Assembly: GCF_030503675.1 (NCBI RefSeq)
Contig: NZ_CP129964.1
Location: forward strand, 3,286,001-3,350,000
Length of the DNA stretch: 64,000 bases
Reading direction: 5' to 3'
Source: Lutimonas zeaxanthinifaciens
GTDB lineage: Bacteria; Bacteroidota; Bacteroidia; Flavobacteriales; Flavobacteriaceae
Shown: positions 9,548 to 17,005 of the stretch, piece after piece
Position numbering within the stretch: position 1 is the first letter of the stretch
How the letters are laid out: every line of letters begins with the position of its first letter
Program-made: the position numbers and the translations under genes
Notes under the pieces: model-generated
Seen by the model: the letters and a program-made list of their open reading frames with translations, nothing else
Told to the model about the DNA's origin: nothing
The model's database searches: none

Positions 9548-9555
9548 TATATTTG
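9548..9555 (+). promoter_or_regulatory. -7 element upstream of sufS
   Basis: TAtaTTTG is a full match to the Bacteroidota -7 consensus, 25 bases before the sufS ATG. It means sufS has its own promoter, as expected once two opposing genes separate it from sufABCD. Confidence 0.6.
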
Positions 9556-9580
9556 TATTTTGAATGATTCTAAATAAGAT

Positions 9581-10795
9581 ATGCTAGATATAAATAAAAT
9601 CAGAGAAGATTTTCCGATTTTAAACCGAAAGGTTAATGGAAAGCCATTGGTCTATTTTGATAATGCTGCAACGTCCCAGACGCCTAAAGCTGTTATTGAT
9701 TCCATAGTTGATTATTACAGTAATTACAATGCCAACATTCATAGAGGTGTTCATACCTTGAGTCAGGAAGCAACCAATGCTTATGAAGAGGCCCGACATA
9801 AAATTCAAAAGCATTTTAATGCATCAAAGTCCTATGAAATTATTTTGACTTCAGGGACGACCCATGGTATTAACATGGTGGCTACGGGATTTGCTGACCT
9901 GCTTAATGATAATGATGAGATAATTGTATCAGCACTCGAACATCACTCGAATATCGTCCCCTGGCAAATGCTTTGCGAAAAAACAGGAGCAATACTAAAG
10001 GTGATTCCCATGACGGACGAAGGGTCACTGAATATGAAAGAATACAAAACGCTCTTGTCCGATCGTACAAAATTGGTCTTTGTCAATCATGTATCAAACG
10101 CGCTGGGTACAATTAACCCTGTTAAACAAATCATCGACATGGCTCATGAACATGGTGCTGCTGTATTGATCGATGGTGCACAGGCAACCCCTCATATCAA
10201 ACCCGATGTTCAGGAATTAGACTGTGAATTTTACACCTGTTCGGCACATAAACTCTGTGGCCCGACCGGGGTTGGAATGATCTACGGGAAAGAAGAATGG
10301 CTGCATAAACTTCCTCCATACCAAGGCGGAGGCGAAATGATAAGTGAAGTTACTTTTGAAAAAACAACTTATGCAGATCTGCCCCATAAATTCGAGGCAG
10401 GAACTCCCAATATTGCCGGTGTAATTGCTTTTGGTGTTGCATTGGACTATATGAATAGTATAGGATTTGATCAAATCGCGGCCTATGAAAATGAGTTGTT
10501 GGAATACGCTACCGAAAAACTGCTGAGCATTGAAGGAATGAAATTGTATGGTACGGCCCATGAAAAGGCAGCGGTAATTTCATTTAATATAGAGGGTATT
10601 CACCCCTATGACATCGGCTCCATCGTTGATAAGTTGGGTATAGCGGTCAGAACAGGACATCATTGTGCTCAACCCATAATGGATTATTACAGGATCCCTG
10701 GCACGGTTCGTGCTTCGTTTTCATTCTATAACACGAAAGAGGAAATCGACCTTTTAGTTGACGCCGTCATCAGGGCGAAATCCATGTTAATTTAA
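9581..10795 (+). CDS. sufS: Cysteine desulfurase SufS (group II)
   Basis: 404 aa PLP enzyme that takes sulfur from L-cysteine as an enzyme persulfide for SUF cluster assembly. The PLP lysine is K224 in CSAHKLCGPTGVG. The active-site cysteine is C362 in RTGHHCAQP, in the short-loop form typical of group II (SufS/CsdA) enzymes. Group II enzymes normally need SufE or SufU to relay sulfur, and no such gene is next to it here. It is followed 11 bases later by a META-domain gene. Confidence 0.97.
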   Translation: MLDINKIREDFPILNRKVNGKPLVYFDNAATSQTPKAVIDSIVDYYSNYNANIHRGVHTLSQEATNAYEEARHKIQKHFNASKSYEIILTSGTTHGINMVATGFADLLNDNDEIIVSALEHHSNIVPWQMLCEKTGAILKVIPMTDEGSLNMKEYKTLLSDRTKLVFVNHVSNALGTINPVKQIIDMAHEHGAAVLIDGAQATPHIKPDVQELDCEFYTCSAHKLCGPTGVGMIYGKEEWLHKLPPYQGGGEMISEVTFEKTTYADLPHKFEAGTPNIAGVIAFGVALDYMNSIGFDQIAAYENELLEYATEKLLSIEGMKLYGTAHEKAAVISFNIEGIHPYDIGSIVDKLGIAVRTGHHCAQPIMDYYRIPGTVRASFSFYNTKEEIDLLVDAVIRAKSMLI

Positions 10796-10806
10796 ATTTT
10801 TTAGGC

Positions 10807-11193
10807 ATGAAATATCTATTATTCGTTTTAACCCTTGCTCTTACTACAATGAATCCGGATAAAGAGGGTTCAGAATTGATGAAGGAATGGAAAGTCATCA
10901 AAATAAAGGGGGTCGAAAAGCTAAGCTCCTCCCCTACGATCGAATTTCAGAAAGAAGATTCAAAAGCCGGAGGTTTTGCAGGATGTAACAACTATTTTTC
11001 TACCTATAAGCTTTCTGGGAATACCTTAAGCTTTGGAAACACCGGATCAACAAGAAAAATGTGTCCGGACATGAGTGTAGAGAATGCTTTTTTGAACTTA
11101 CTACCCAGAATAGCCAGATATGAGATCGTAAAAAAAGAGCTCTACCTTTACGATCAAACCGACGAAATATTAATTACGGCTATTTCACAATAA
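10807..11193 (+). CDS. META-domain (HslJ-like) protein
   Basis: 128 aa. An N-terminal hydrophobic segment (residues 2-15) suggests export. The remainder is one META domain with the hallmark GFAGCNNYFSTYKL and TRKMCPDMSVENAF motifs, as in HslJ. HslJ-type proteins are exported and linked to heat or envelope stress, but their biochemical role is unclear. Its position 11 bases after sufS suggests cotranscription. The link to Fe-S assembly is positional only. Confidence 0.85.
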   Translation: MKYLLFVLTLALTTMNPDKEGSELMKEWKVIKIKGVEKLSSSPTIEFQKEDSKAGGFAGCNNYFSTYKLSGNTLSFGNTGSTRKMCPDMSVENAFLNLLPRIARYEIVKKELYLYDQTDEILITAISQ

Positions 11194-11375
11194 GTGTGAA
11201 TTTCCAAAAATTTGGAGTCAATTCTATTAATCCTATATTTTTACTAGGGTTTTGTTCAGCCTTTTTAAATCATTCCCACTGAATTATTTAACAAAGATCA
11301 TTTTTTGTAAACTTCGTTTTAATTTTCCCTTAGATTTTGTTAAATTATGCCTTATCTAACAAAAAACGTATTACA

Positions 11376-12452
11376 ATGAAAAAATGGTTACTAATTGTTT
11401 TGGCCGTTCCACTCCTGTTTTACTCCTGTGAGGAAAATGAAGATGTGACAATGGACCAAAATACTGCGGAAATTGACATGTCTGATTTTTATGTTTACAC
11501 AGACATGGACCTGGATCTTTTTAATAAAGAAAATGCCGGGAAGAAAAAGAATTGTCAATCCATGGTGGTGCTAAATCGAAAGTTGAAAGAAAATCCTGGA
11601 TTGTATCAAAGAATGTACAATGTTGAAAAACACACAAGAAAAACGATTGCAGCTAAAAAACCAACAGGAACTCCAGGAGGCGGCAATGGTGGCAATGGCG
11701 GCGGCGGCGACGGAGGTGGAAACGAGCCAGGACCTTATACCGGAGCAGTTTCCATTCCTGTCGTGATAAATATACTTGAGGATTTCGATGGCCAGGTTAC
11801 CCAGTCACAAATTAATTCTCAGATTGCTATCCTAAATGAAGATTTCAATAATAATAATCCGAATACTTCTTCGGTTCCGGCTGAATTTGCAGACCGAGTT
11901 GCAAATTGTAATATCAGTTTTGGTCCCGTCACTGTAAAAAGAAAAATTTCAAGCAAATCTTCATGGGGAACCAATGACAGCATGAAAGATCCGTCTCAAG
12001 GAGGAATTGCAGTTACTGATCCTTCTTCAAACCTTAACATCTGGGTTTGCAATATAGGCGGGGGAATTCTTGGTTATGCCCAATTCCCGGGAGATCCTGA
12101 CGTAGCAGGAGATGGAATTGTAATTGGTATTGATTATTTCGGTGAAACTTCAGGTCCTTATGGTGATGGAAGAACTGCCACCCATGAAGTAGGACACTGG
12201 CTAAATTTAAGACATATCTGGGGAGACGGAAGGTGTAAGCAAGACGATTTTGTTGCTGACACGCCTTCTTCAGACCGATCTAATGGTGGTTGCCCGGCAT
12301 ACCCTACGATTCATTGCAGAACCAATGATATGACAATGAATTATATGGATTATGTTTATGATGATTGTATGTATATGTTTACTAACGGACAAAACGACAG
12401 AATGAGGGCCCTTTTTGCTGAAAATGGAGCAAGAGTCAGTTTTGTAAATTAA
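11376..12452 (+). CDS. Secreted zinc metalloprotease, M43 (pappalysin-like) family lipoprotein
   Basis: 358 aa from the ATG at 11376; an in-frame start at 11337 would add 13 residues before the signal peptide and is unlikely. MKKWLLIVLAVPLLFYSC is a lipoprotein signal with C18 as the lipidated residue. A glycine-rich linker (GGGNGGNGGGGDGGG) separates a short N-terminal part from the catalytic domain. The zinc site HEVGHWLNLRHIWGD fits HExxHxxGxxH-type metzincins with the G replaced by N. A downstream NYMDYVYDDCMYMFT supplies the Met-turn. Homologues are secreted proteases of marine bacteria. A strong terminator follows at 12465. Confidence 0.88.
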   Translation: MKKWLLIVLAVPLLFYSCEENEDVTMDQNTAEIDMSDFYVYTDMDLDLFNKENAGKKKNCQSMVVLNRKLKENPGLYQRMYNVEKHTRKTIAAKKPTGTPGGGNGGNGGGGDGGGNEPGPYTGAVSIPVVINILEDFDGQVTQSQINSQIAILNEDFNNNNPNTSSVPAEFADRVANCNISFGPVTVKRKISSKSSWGTNDSMKDPSQGGIAVTDPSSNLNIWVCNIGGGILGYAQFPGDPDVAGDGIVIGIDYFGETSGPYGDGRTATHEVGHWLNLRHIWGDGRCKQDDFVADTPSSDRSNGGCPAYPTIHCRTNDMTMNYMDYVYDDCMYMFTNGQNDRMRALFAENGARVSFVN

Positions 12453-12464
12453 ATGAATCTTTTA

Positions 12465-12490
12465 GGGTGCCTTGATGGCACCCTTTTTTT
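12465..12490 (+). terminator. Rho-independent terminator after the M43 protease gene
   Basis: GGGTGCC (12465-12471) pairs perfectly with GGCACCC (12477-12483) across a 5-nt loop, followed by seven T. It lies 13 bases past the stop codon. Confidence 0.9.
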
Positions 12491-12493
12491 ATT

Positions 12494-12904
12494 ATGGTAA
12501 AAACCCTTGTCTTTCTATTATTGTCGTTCTTATCATGTATTGGGTTCCAGGACAATGAAATTTTATCTTTTGAATACGGAGCCTCGACAAGGGGATTATC
12601 CATGAAAGTGATTATCCGTAAAGACAGCACCTTTGTTTGGGATCAAGGCAAGGAAACCAAAATGAAAACTAGTAGGCCCGATTGGGTACTCCTTAATCAA
12701 CGTATCGCCCAATTTGATTTGAAAAAAATGGAACTTCTTGAAGCTCCAACTGAAGAAAGGTATTCCGATAAGGCCCTAAGTGCAAAATTAATCGTGACCA
12801 CAAAAAGTCATTCTTATGAATCCAACGAATTTGATCATGGAAATTCTCCAGAAGAAATAAATAACATCGTTGAGGTATTAACTCTTTATTTGCCTTCAGA
12901 ATAA
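12494..12904 (+). CDS. Small exported protein of unknown function
   Basis: 136 aa. It begins with a short lipoprotein-like signal (MVKTLVFLLLSFLSC, C15). The rest is a small mixed alpha/beta protein with the fragments KVIIRKDSTFVW and AKLIVTTKSHSYESNEFDHG. I recognise no family with confidence; the pattern recalls small envelope proteins found beside metalloproteases in flavobacteria. It starts only 4 bases after a strong terminator, so its promoter must overlap the end of the protease gene or it depends on read-through. Its end overlaps convergent rnhA by 9 bases. Confidence 0.7.
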   Translation: MVKTLVFLLLSFLSCIGFQDNEILSFEYGASTRGLSMKVIIRKDSTFVWDQGKETKMKTSRPDWVLLNQRIAQFDLKKMELLEAPTEERYSDKALSAKLIVTTKSHSYESNEFDHGNSPEEINNIVEVLTLYLPSE

Positions 12905-13369
12905 AGTGGCATCATTTTTCTCAAATCCTTTATCAATCAGCAAATTCTCCTTCTTTGCAGCCTCGACCGCCAATTTATCACATCGCTCGTTTTGAGGATG
13001 ATCATTATGGCCTTTGATCCAATGAAACTTGACCTTGTGTTTTTTGTACACTTTTAAAAAACGCTTCCAGAGATCCGGATTCTTTTTATCCTTAAACCCT
13101 TTCTTTACCCATCCAAATACCCAGCCTTTTTCCACAGCATCTACAACATATTTAGAATCTGAATAAATCACCACCTCAATTCCGTCTTTTTTTAACTGTT
13201 CCAAAGCGACGATGACGGCTAATAATTCCATTCTGTTATTGGTTGTCAATCTGAAACCTTCGGCGAATTCTTTCACGTAAGGTTTTCCAACCCACTCCAT
13301 AATAATTCCATAACCACCTTTTCCCGGGTTCCCGCTACAGGCACCATCGGTATAAATATTAACCTGCAT
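12896..13369 (-). CDS. rnhA: Ribonuclease HI
   Basis: 157 aa, the usual length for RNase HI, which cuts the RNA strand of RNA:DNA hybrids. The catalytic acids are visible: D8 in YTDGACSGNPG, E48 in NRMELLAV, D71 in YSDSKYV and D131 in NERCDKLA. The GWVKKGFKDKKNPDLWKRF handle region is also present. Its start overlaps the end of purN by 11 bases, so the two are translationally coupled. Confidence 0.97.
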   Translation of the reverse strand: MQVNIYTDGACSGNPGKGGYGIIMEWVGKPYVKEFAEGFRLTTNNRMELLAVIVALEQLKKDGIEVVIYSDSKYVVDAVEKGWVFGWVKKGFKDKKNPDLWKRFLKVYKKHKVKFHWIKGHNDHPQNERCDKLAVEAAKKENLLIDKGFEKNDATLF

Positions 13370-13931
13370 TTAGTTCTTTTAATAAATTTTCAATGATCAT
13401 TGGAAAATTTTCCTGTTCAAGCCTGTGTATTTTGGCCGCCACATCTTCGGGAGAATCTGAGTCACTAAGGGTCACCGCCTTTTGAAAAATAATGGCTCCC
13501 TCATCATAATGTTCATTGACATAATGAATGGTAATACCGGATTCTTTTTCCCTGTTTTCCACCACAGCTTGATGCACATGCATCCCATACATGCCTTTGC
13601 CTCCATATTTGGGCAGTAATGCAGGGTGAATGTTAATCATCCTTCCATGGAATTCTGAAATGATCGCTTTTGGAACCATTAAAAGGAACCCTGCAAGAAC
13701 AATGAAATCAGCATTTTCTTTCAAAAATGTTGAAAACTCCTCACTTTTCATATCAGTTTTACTGAAGGCCCTTACAGGAATATTCATTTTCTCCGCCCTC
13801 GCAATTACCCCGGCATTAGGATTATTTGTAAGGACACAAGAAACCCTTGCCAAATCGCTATTACTGAAATGTTTAATGATATTTTCAGCATTAGTGCCCG
13901 ATCCGGAAGCGAAAATCATAATATTAAGCAT
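13359..13931 (-). CDS. purN: Phosphoribosylglycinamide formyltransferase PurN
   Basis: 190 aa. It transfers a formyl group from 10-formyl-THF to GAR in purine synthesis. The nucleotide loop GSGTN lies at residues 10-14. The catalytic N100 and H102 sit in MINIHPALLPKYGGKG and D143 in NEHYDEGAII, matching the N/H/D triad of the family. It is divergent from acpP (171-base gap) and first in the purN-rnhA pair. Confidence 0.96.
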   Translation of the reverse strand: MLNIMIFASGSGTNAENIIKHFSNSDLARVSCVLTNNPNAGVIARAEKMNIPVRAFSKTDMKSEEFSTFLKENADFIVLAGFLLMVPKAIISEFHGRMINIHPALLPKYGGKGMYGMHVHQAVVENREKESGITIHYVNEHYDEGAIIFQKAVTLSDSDSPEDVAAKIHRLEQENFPMIIENLLKELNAG

Positions 13932-14063
13932 CTATCTAAAATTTAATGGCGCTGACAAAAAAAAGCATAATTCCTATATCTGAGAAAGAAATTGATAAGT
14001 ATTTGTTTGGATGGAGTTGTTTAACTTTTTTTTACTTTTTACCAATTTGAACCTAAAATATAT

Positions 14064-14071
14064 TATTTTTG
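14064..14071 (+). promoter_or_regulatory. -7 element upstream of acpP
   Basis: TAttTTTG matches the Bacteroidota -7 consensus, 31 bases before the acpP ATG. The leader after it is A/T-only, a feature of strongly translated genes in this phylum. Confidence 0.6.
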
Positions 14072-14102
14072 CAGCAATATTTAAATTTAAAATTAAAAAA
14101 TT

Positions 14103-14336
14103 ATGTCAGACATTGCATCAAGAGTTAAAGCTATAATCGTTGACAAATTGGGAGTGGACGAAAATGAAGTGACCAATGAAGCTAACTTTACCAACGACTT
14201 AGGAGCAGATTCATTAGATACAGTTGAGTTAATTATGGAATTTGAAAAAGAATTTGATATCCAGATTCCAGACGATCAGGCTGAGAACATTGGTACTGTA
14301 GGTCAAGCAATTAGCTATATAGAAGAAGCTAAATAA
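14103..14336 (+). CDS. acpP: Acyl carrier protein
   Basis: 77 aa acidic helical protein. The phosphopantetheine attachment serine is S37 in [10 protein letters not shown]. The length and the [21 protein letters not shown] end are those of fatty-acid-synthesis ACP. It carries acyl chains as thioesters for FabF, encoded just downstream. An 11-bp hairpin between the two genes may set their relative expression. Confidence 0.98.
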   Translation: MSDIASRVKAIIVDKLGVDENEVTNEANFTNDLGADSLDTVELIMEFEKEFDIQIPDDQAENIGTVGQAISYIEEAK

Positions 14337-14354
14337 ATTTATACTTTACTTATA

Positions 14355-14395
14355 AAATTACGAGCTTTTCCTTAATTGGAAATGGCTCGTAATTT
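14355..14395 (+). terminator. Strong hairpin between acpP and fabF (attenuator or terminator)
   Basis: AAATTACGAGC (14355-14365) pairs perfectly with GCTCGTAATTT (14385-14395). The 19-nt loop holds a second small stem, TTTCC/GGAAA. The tail is TTTCTTGTTATTATT. It begins 18 bases after the acpP stop and ends 28 bases before the fabF start. A partial terminator or RNA-end stabiliser would let ACP be made in excess over FabF. Confidence 0.7.
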
Positions 14396-14423
14396 CTTGT
14401 TATTATTAACAAAAATTTTAAAG

Positions 14424-15677
14424 ATGGAATTAAAACGGGTAGTTGTTACAGGATTAGGAGCCTTGACTCCAATTGGAAATTCTGCTGAAGAATACTGGGA
14501 AGGTCTGGCTAACGGAGTTAGCGGAGCTGCACCTATTACCTATTTTGATGCTTCTAATTTTAAGACTCAATTTGCCTGCGAGCTCAAGAATTTCAATGTC
14601 ACTGATTTTCTTGACAGAAAAGAAGCTCGTAAAATGGACAGGTTCACCCAATATGCTATGGTTGTGGCAGATGAGGCAATTGCCGATTCTGGTCTCGATC
14701 TAGAGAAGGAAGATACTTCAAGGATTGGAGTTATCTGGGGAGCAGGTATTGGCGGTCTTGAAACTTTTCAAAATGAGGTGTTGAACTATGCCAAAGGGGA
14801 TGGTACGCCGAGATTTAATCCATTTTTTATTCCAAAAATGATTGCGGATATTGCTCCAGGGCAAATTTCAATCAAACATAATTTGAGAGGCCCAAACTTT
14901 ACAACGGTCTCTGCTTGTGCTTCTTCAGCGAATTCGATTATTGATTCCCTGAATTATATTCGTCTTGGCCAGGCTGATGTTTTGGTCACAGGTGGATCTG
15001 AAGCTGCAGTTGCTATTGCCGGTATGGGTGGATTCAATGCCATGCACGCGCTTTCAACTAGGAATGATGATCCTAAAACAGCATCTCGTCCCTTCGATAA
15101 AGACAGGGATGGATTCGTTCTTGGAGAAGGAGCAGGAGCTTTGATTCTTGAAGAACTTGAACACGCAAAGGCCAGAGGTGCAAAAATATATGCTGAGATC
15201 ATTGGTGGAGGTTTATCTGCGGATGCACACCACATTACAGCCCCTCATCCGGAAGGATTGGGCGCAAAGGCCGTGATGCAAAATTGTCTTCAAAATGCAG
15301 GAATAGGACCTGAAGAAGTAGATGCAGTAAACATGCACGGAACTTCAACTCCATTAGGAGATGTGGCTGAACTAAAAGCGGTAAAAGCGGTTTTTGGGGA
15401 CAGTGCCTATAATTTGAATATTAATTCCACTAAATCCATGACAGGTCACCTTTTGGGTGCTGCAGGTGCCATTGAAGCAATTGCTTCGATTTTATCGATC
15501 AAAAACGGATTGGTTCCTCCTACAATTAATCACTTTACCGACGACGATCAAATTGATCCGAAACTAAACCTTACATTTAATAAGGCCCAGAAAAGAGATG
15601 TCCGGGTAGCCATGAGTAACACCTTTGGTTTTGGCGGTCATAATGCCTGTATTCTTTTTAAAAAATACGAAGACTAA
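14424..15677 (+). CDS. fabF: 3-oxoacyl-[acyl-carrier-protein] synthase II
   Basis: 417 aa from the ATG at 14424 (MELKRVVVTGLGALTPIG). An in-frame start at 14376 lies inside the intergenic hairpin and would add residues not found in the family. It is a condensing enzyme that elongates acyl-ACP with malonyl-ACP. The nucleophile is C165 in TVSACASS; the two catalytic histidines lie in NMHGTSTPLGD and MTGHLLGAAG. It sits in the usual acpP-fabF-rnc order. Confidence 0.98.
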   Translation: MELKRVVVTGLGALTPIGNSAEEYWEGLANGVSGAAPITYFDASNFKTQFACELKNFNVTDFLDRKEARKMDRFTQYAMVVADEAIADSGLDLEKEDTSRIGVIWGAGIGGLETFQNEVLNYAKGDGTPRFNPFFIPKMIADIAPGQISIKHNLRGPNFTTVSACASSANSIIDSLNYIRLGQADVLVTGGSEAAVAIAGMGGFNAMHALSTRNDDPKTASRPFDKDRDGFVLGEGAGALILEELEHAKARGAKIYAEIIGGGLSADAHHITAPHPEGLGAKAVMQNCLQNAGIGPEEVDAVNMHGTSTPLGDVAELKAVKAVFGDSAYNLNINSTKSMTGHLLGAAGAIEAIASILSIKNGLVPPTINHFTDDDQIDPKLNLTFNKAQKRDVRVAMSNTFGFGGHNACILFKKYED

Positions 15678-15683
15678 ACTTGA

Positions 15684-16418
15684 ATGAATTTAATTCGCAA
15701 AATAACAAATTCTCATACTGCTAAGGATGAAGAATTTGTTATGGCGATTAAGAAAATTTTAGGCTATCGTCCCAGAAAAATTAAGTTTTACAAAGAAGCC
15801 TTTACCCATAGCTCTTTAAAAAAAATGAGCGATACAGGTAATCCAATGAATTATGAGCGCCTGGAGTTTTTAGGAGATGCCATTTTGGGGGCAGTTATCG
15901 CCAACTATTTGTTTAAAAAAATTCCATCAGGAGATGAGGGATACCTTACTCAGATGCGCTCGAAAATTGTAAGCAGGGAACATTTAAATGAGTTGGGAAA
16001 GGATCTGGACCTTATTCAGTTTGTCAAAAGTTCTGTGCCCAATTCGAACTTTGGAGACAATATTCATGGAAACCTTTTTGAGGCTCTTATCGGAGCCATA
16101 CATTCCGACAGAGGATATTCATTTACCGAAAAATTCATTTACCGTTTTGTAATCGAACCATACGTGGATATAGAGCGACTTGAAGGAAAAATCACCTCCT
16201 ATAAAAGCGTGTTAATTGAATGGAGTCAGAAGAATAAGAAAAAGATCAAATACAATGTATACGAAGACACCGGAAACGATACACTGAAACACTTTAGTGT
16301 AAAATTACTCGTAGATCTGGAGTTGATCTCAAAAGGTAGAGCCACATCAAAAAAGAAGGCCGAAGAAATAGCTTCCAAGAGGGCCTATTACAAGCTAAAA
16401 CCGCAAATAGAACAATAA
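15684..16418 (+). CDS. rnc: Ribonuclease III
   Basis: 244 aa. The N-terminal nuclease domain carries the signature NYERLEFLGDAILG (E61, D65), and a C-terminal dsRNA-binding domain starts near residue 170 (ITSYKSVLIEWSQK ... RATSKKKAEEIASKRAYYKL). It processes rRNA and structured RNAs. Where E. coli has D114 and E117, this protein reads N130 and E133 (GNLFEALIGAI). I believe Asn here may be common in this phylum but cannot check it. The gene starts 6 bases after the fabF stop. Confidence 0.95.
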   Translation: MNLIRKITNSHTAKDEEFVMAIKKILGYRPRKIKFYKEAFTHSSLKKMSDTGNPMNYERLEFLGDAILGAVIANYLFKKIPSGDEGYLTQMRSKIVSREHLNELGKDLDLIQFVKSSVPNSNFGDNIHGNLFEALIGAIHSDRGYSFTEKFIYRFVIEPYVDIERLEGKITSYKSVLIEWSQKNKKKIKYNVYEDTGNDTLKHFSVKLLVDLELISKGRATSKKKAEEIASKRAYYKLKPQIEQ

Positions 16419-16498
16419 TTTTCTGCATTTCAGACAGAAATATCAACTTTTCGCAATCGATTTCGCAAAATTTTAAGTTGATTTACCAAAAGTATCTC

Positions 16499-16506
16499 TA
16501 TTTTTG
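16499..16506 (+). promoter_or_regulatory. Promoter (-33 TTG / -7 TATTTTTG) for the IPExxxVDY gene and pyk
   Basis: TAttTTTG matches the -7 consensus. A TTG at 16478-16480 lies 18 bases upstream, close to the spacing expected for the Bacteroidota -33 element. It precedes the GTG start at 16536 by 29 bases. Confidence 0.55.
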
Positions 16507-16535
16507 CACAAATGTTTGTTTCAAACTAAGTTATA

Positions 16536-17003
16536 GTGTCAAAAATTCATTGTATTGATTTTGAGTATGATCATGATTATGATCTGATTGGGATCCACTC
16601 AACGCTTCCAGACTACCGGATGGCATATTTTTTAAATCACTACTTGGAAATTCAGCTAAGTCGCTTTAAAGAGAATCTTGATTTTAAATCGGGCAATTGT
16701 AGTTTCCCGCTTTATATATTCGAGGATAAAACGGCATTTACAACCTGGTCGTTGATCGCTAACAAACATGTGTTTACCGAAAATGTGATTCAGGGAGGAT
16801 CAAATCTGTTTCCAGAAGAAACAAAAATAACCTACCTGATTCCTGAAAAGAAAAAAGTAGATTATTTTATAAAAATATCAGGATTAAAAGATGATATGGA
16901 GCTAAATTCAGCTCTTCTTGGCATCAATAAAATAAATAATATTATAGCTTCTTATGCTATTGATCCCATGGATCTTAAATCAAGGGATAATTTAATTTTT
17001 TAA
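16536..17003 (+). CDS. IPExxxVDY family protein
   Basis: 155 aa, GTG start, chosen because no ATG fits and a promoter lies just upstream. The defining motif is intact: IPEKKKVDYFIKISG near residues 106-120. This small family is largely restricted to Bacteroidota and almost always sits before pyruvate kinase, as here (pyk starts 2 bases after its stop). No function has been established that I know of; the coupling suggests a role tied to Pyk level or activity. Confidence 0.9.
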   Translation: MSKIHCIDFEYDHDYDLIGIHSTLPDYRMAYFLNHYLEIQLSRFKENLDFKSGNCSFPLYIFEDKTAFTTWSLIANKHVFTENVIQGGSNLFPEETKITYLIPEKKKVDYFIKISGLKDDMELNSALLGINKINNIIASYAIDPMDLKSRDNLIF

Positions 17004-17005
17004 GA

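Noticed and set aside
13932-14102. Small RNA gene between purN and acpP
   Set aside because: Only the acpP -7 box and A/T-rich sequence are visible; no stem with a T run.
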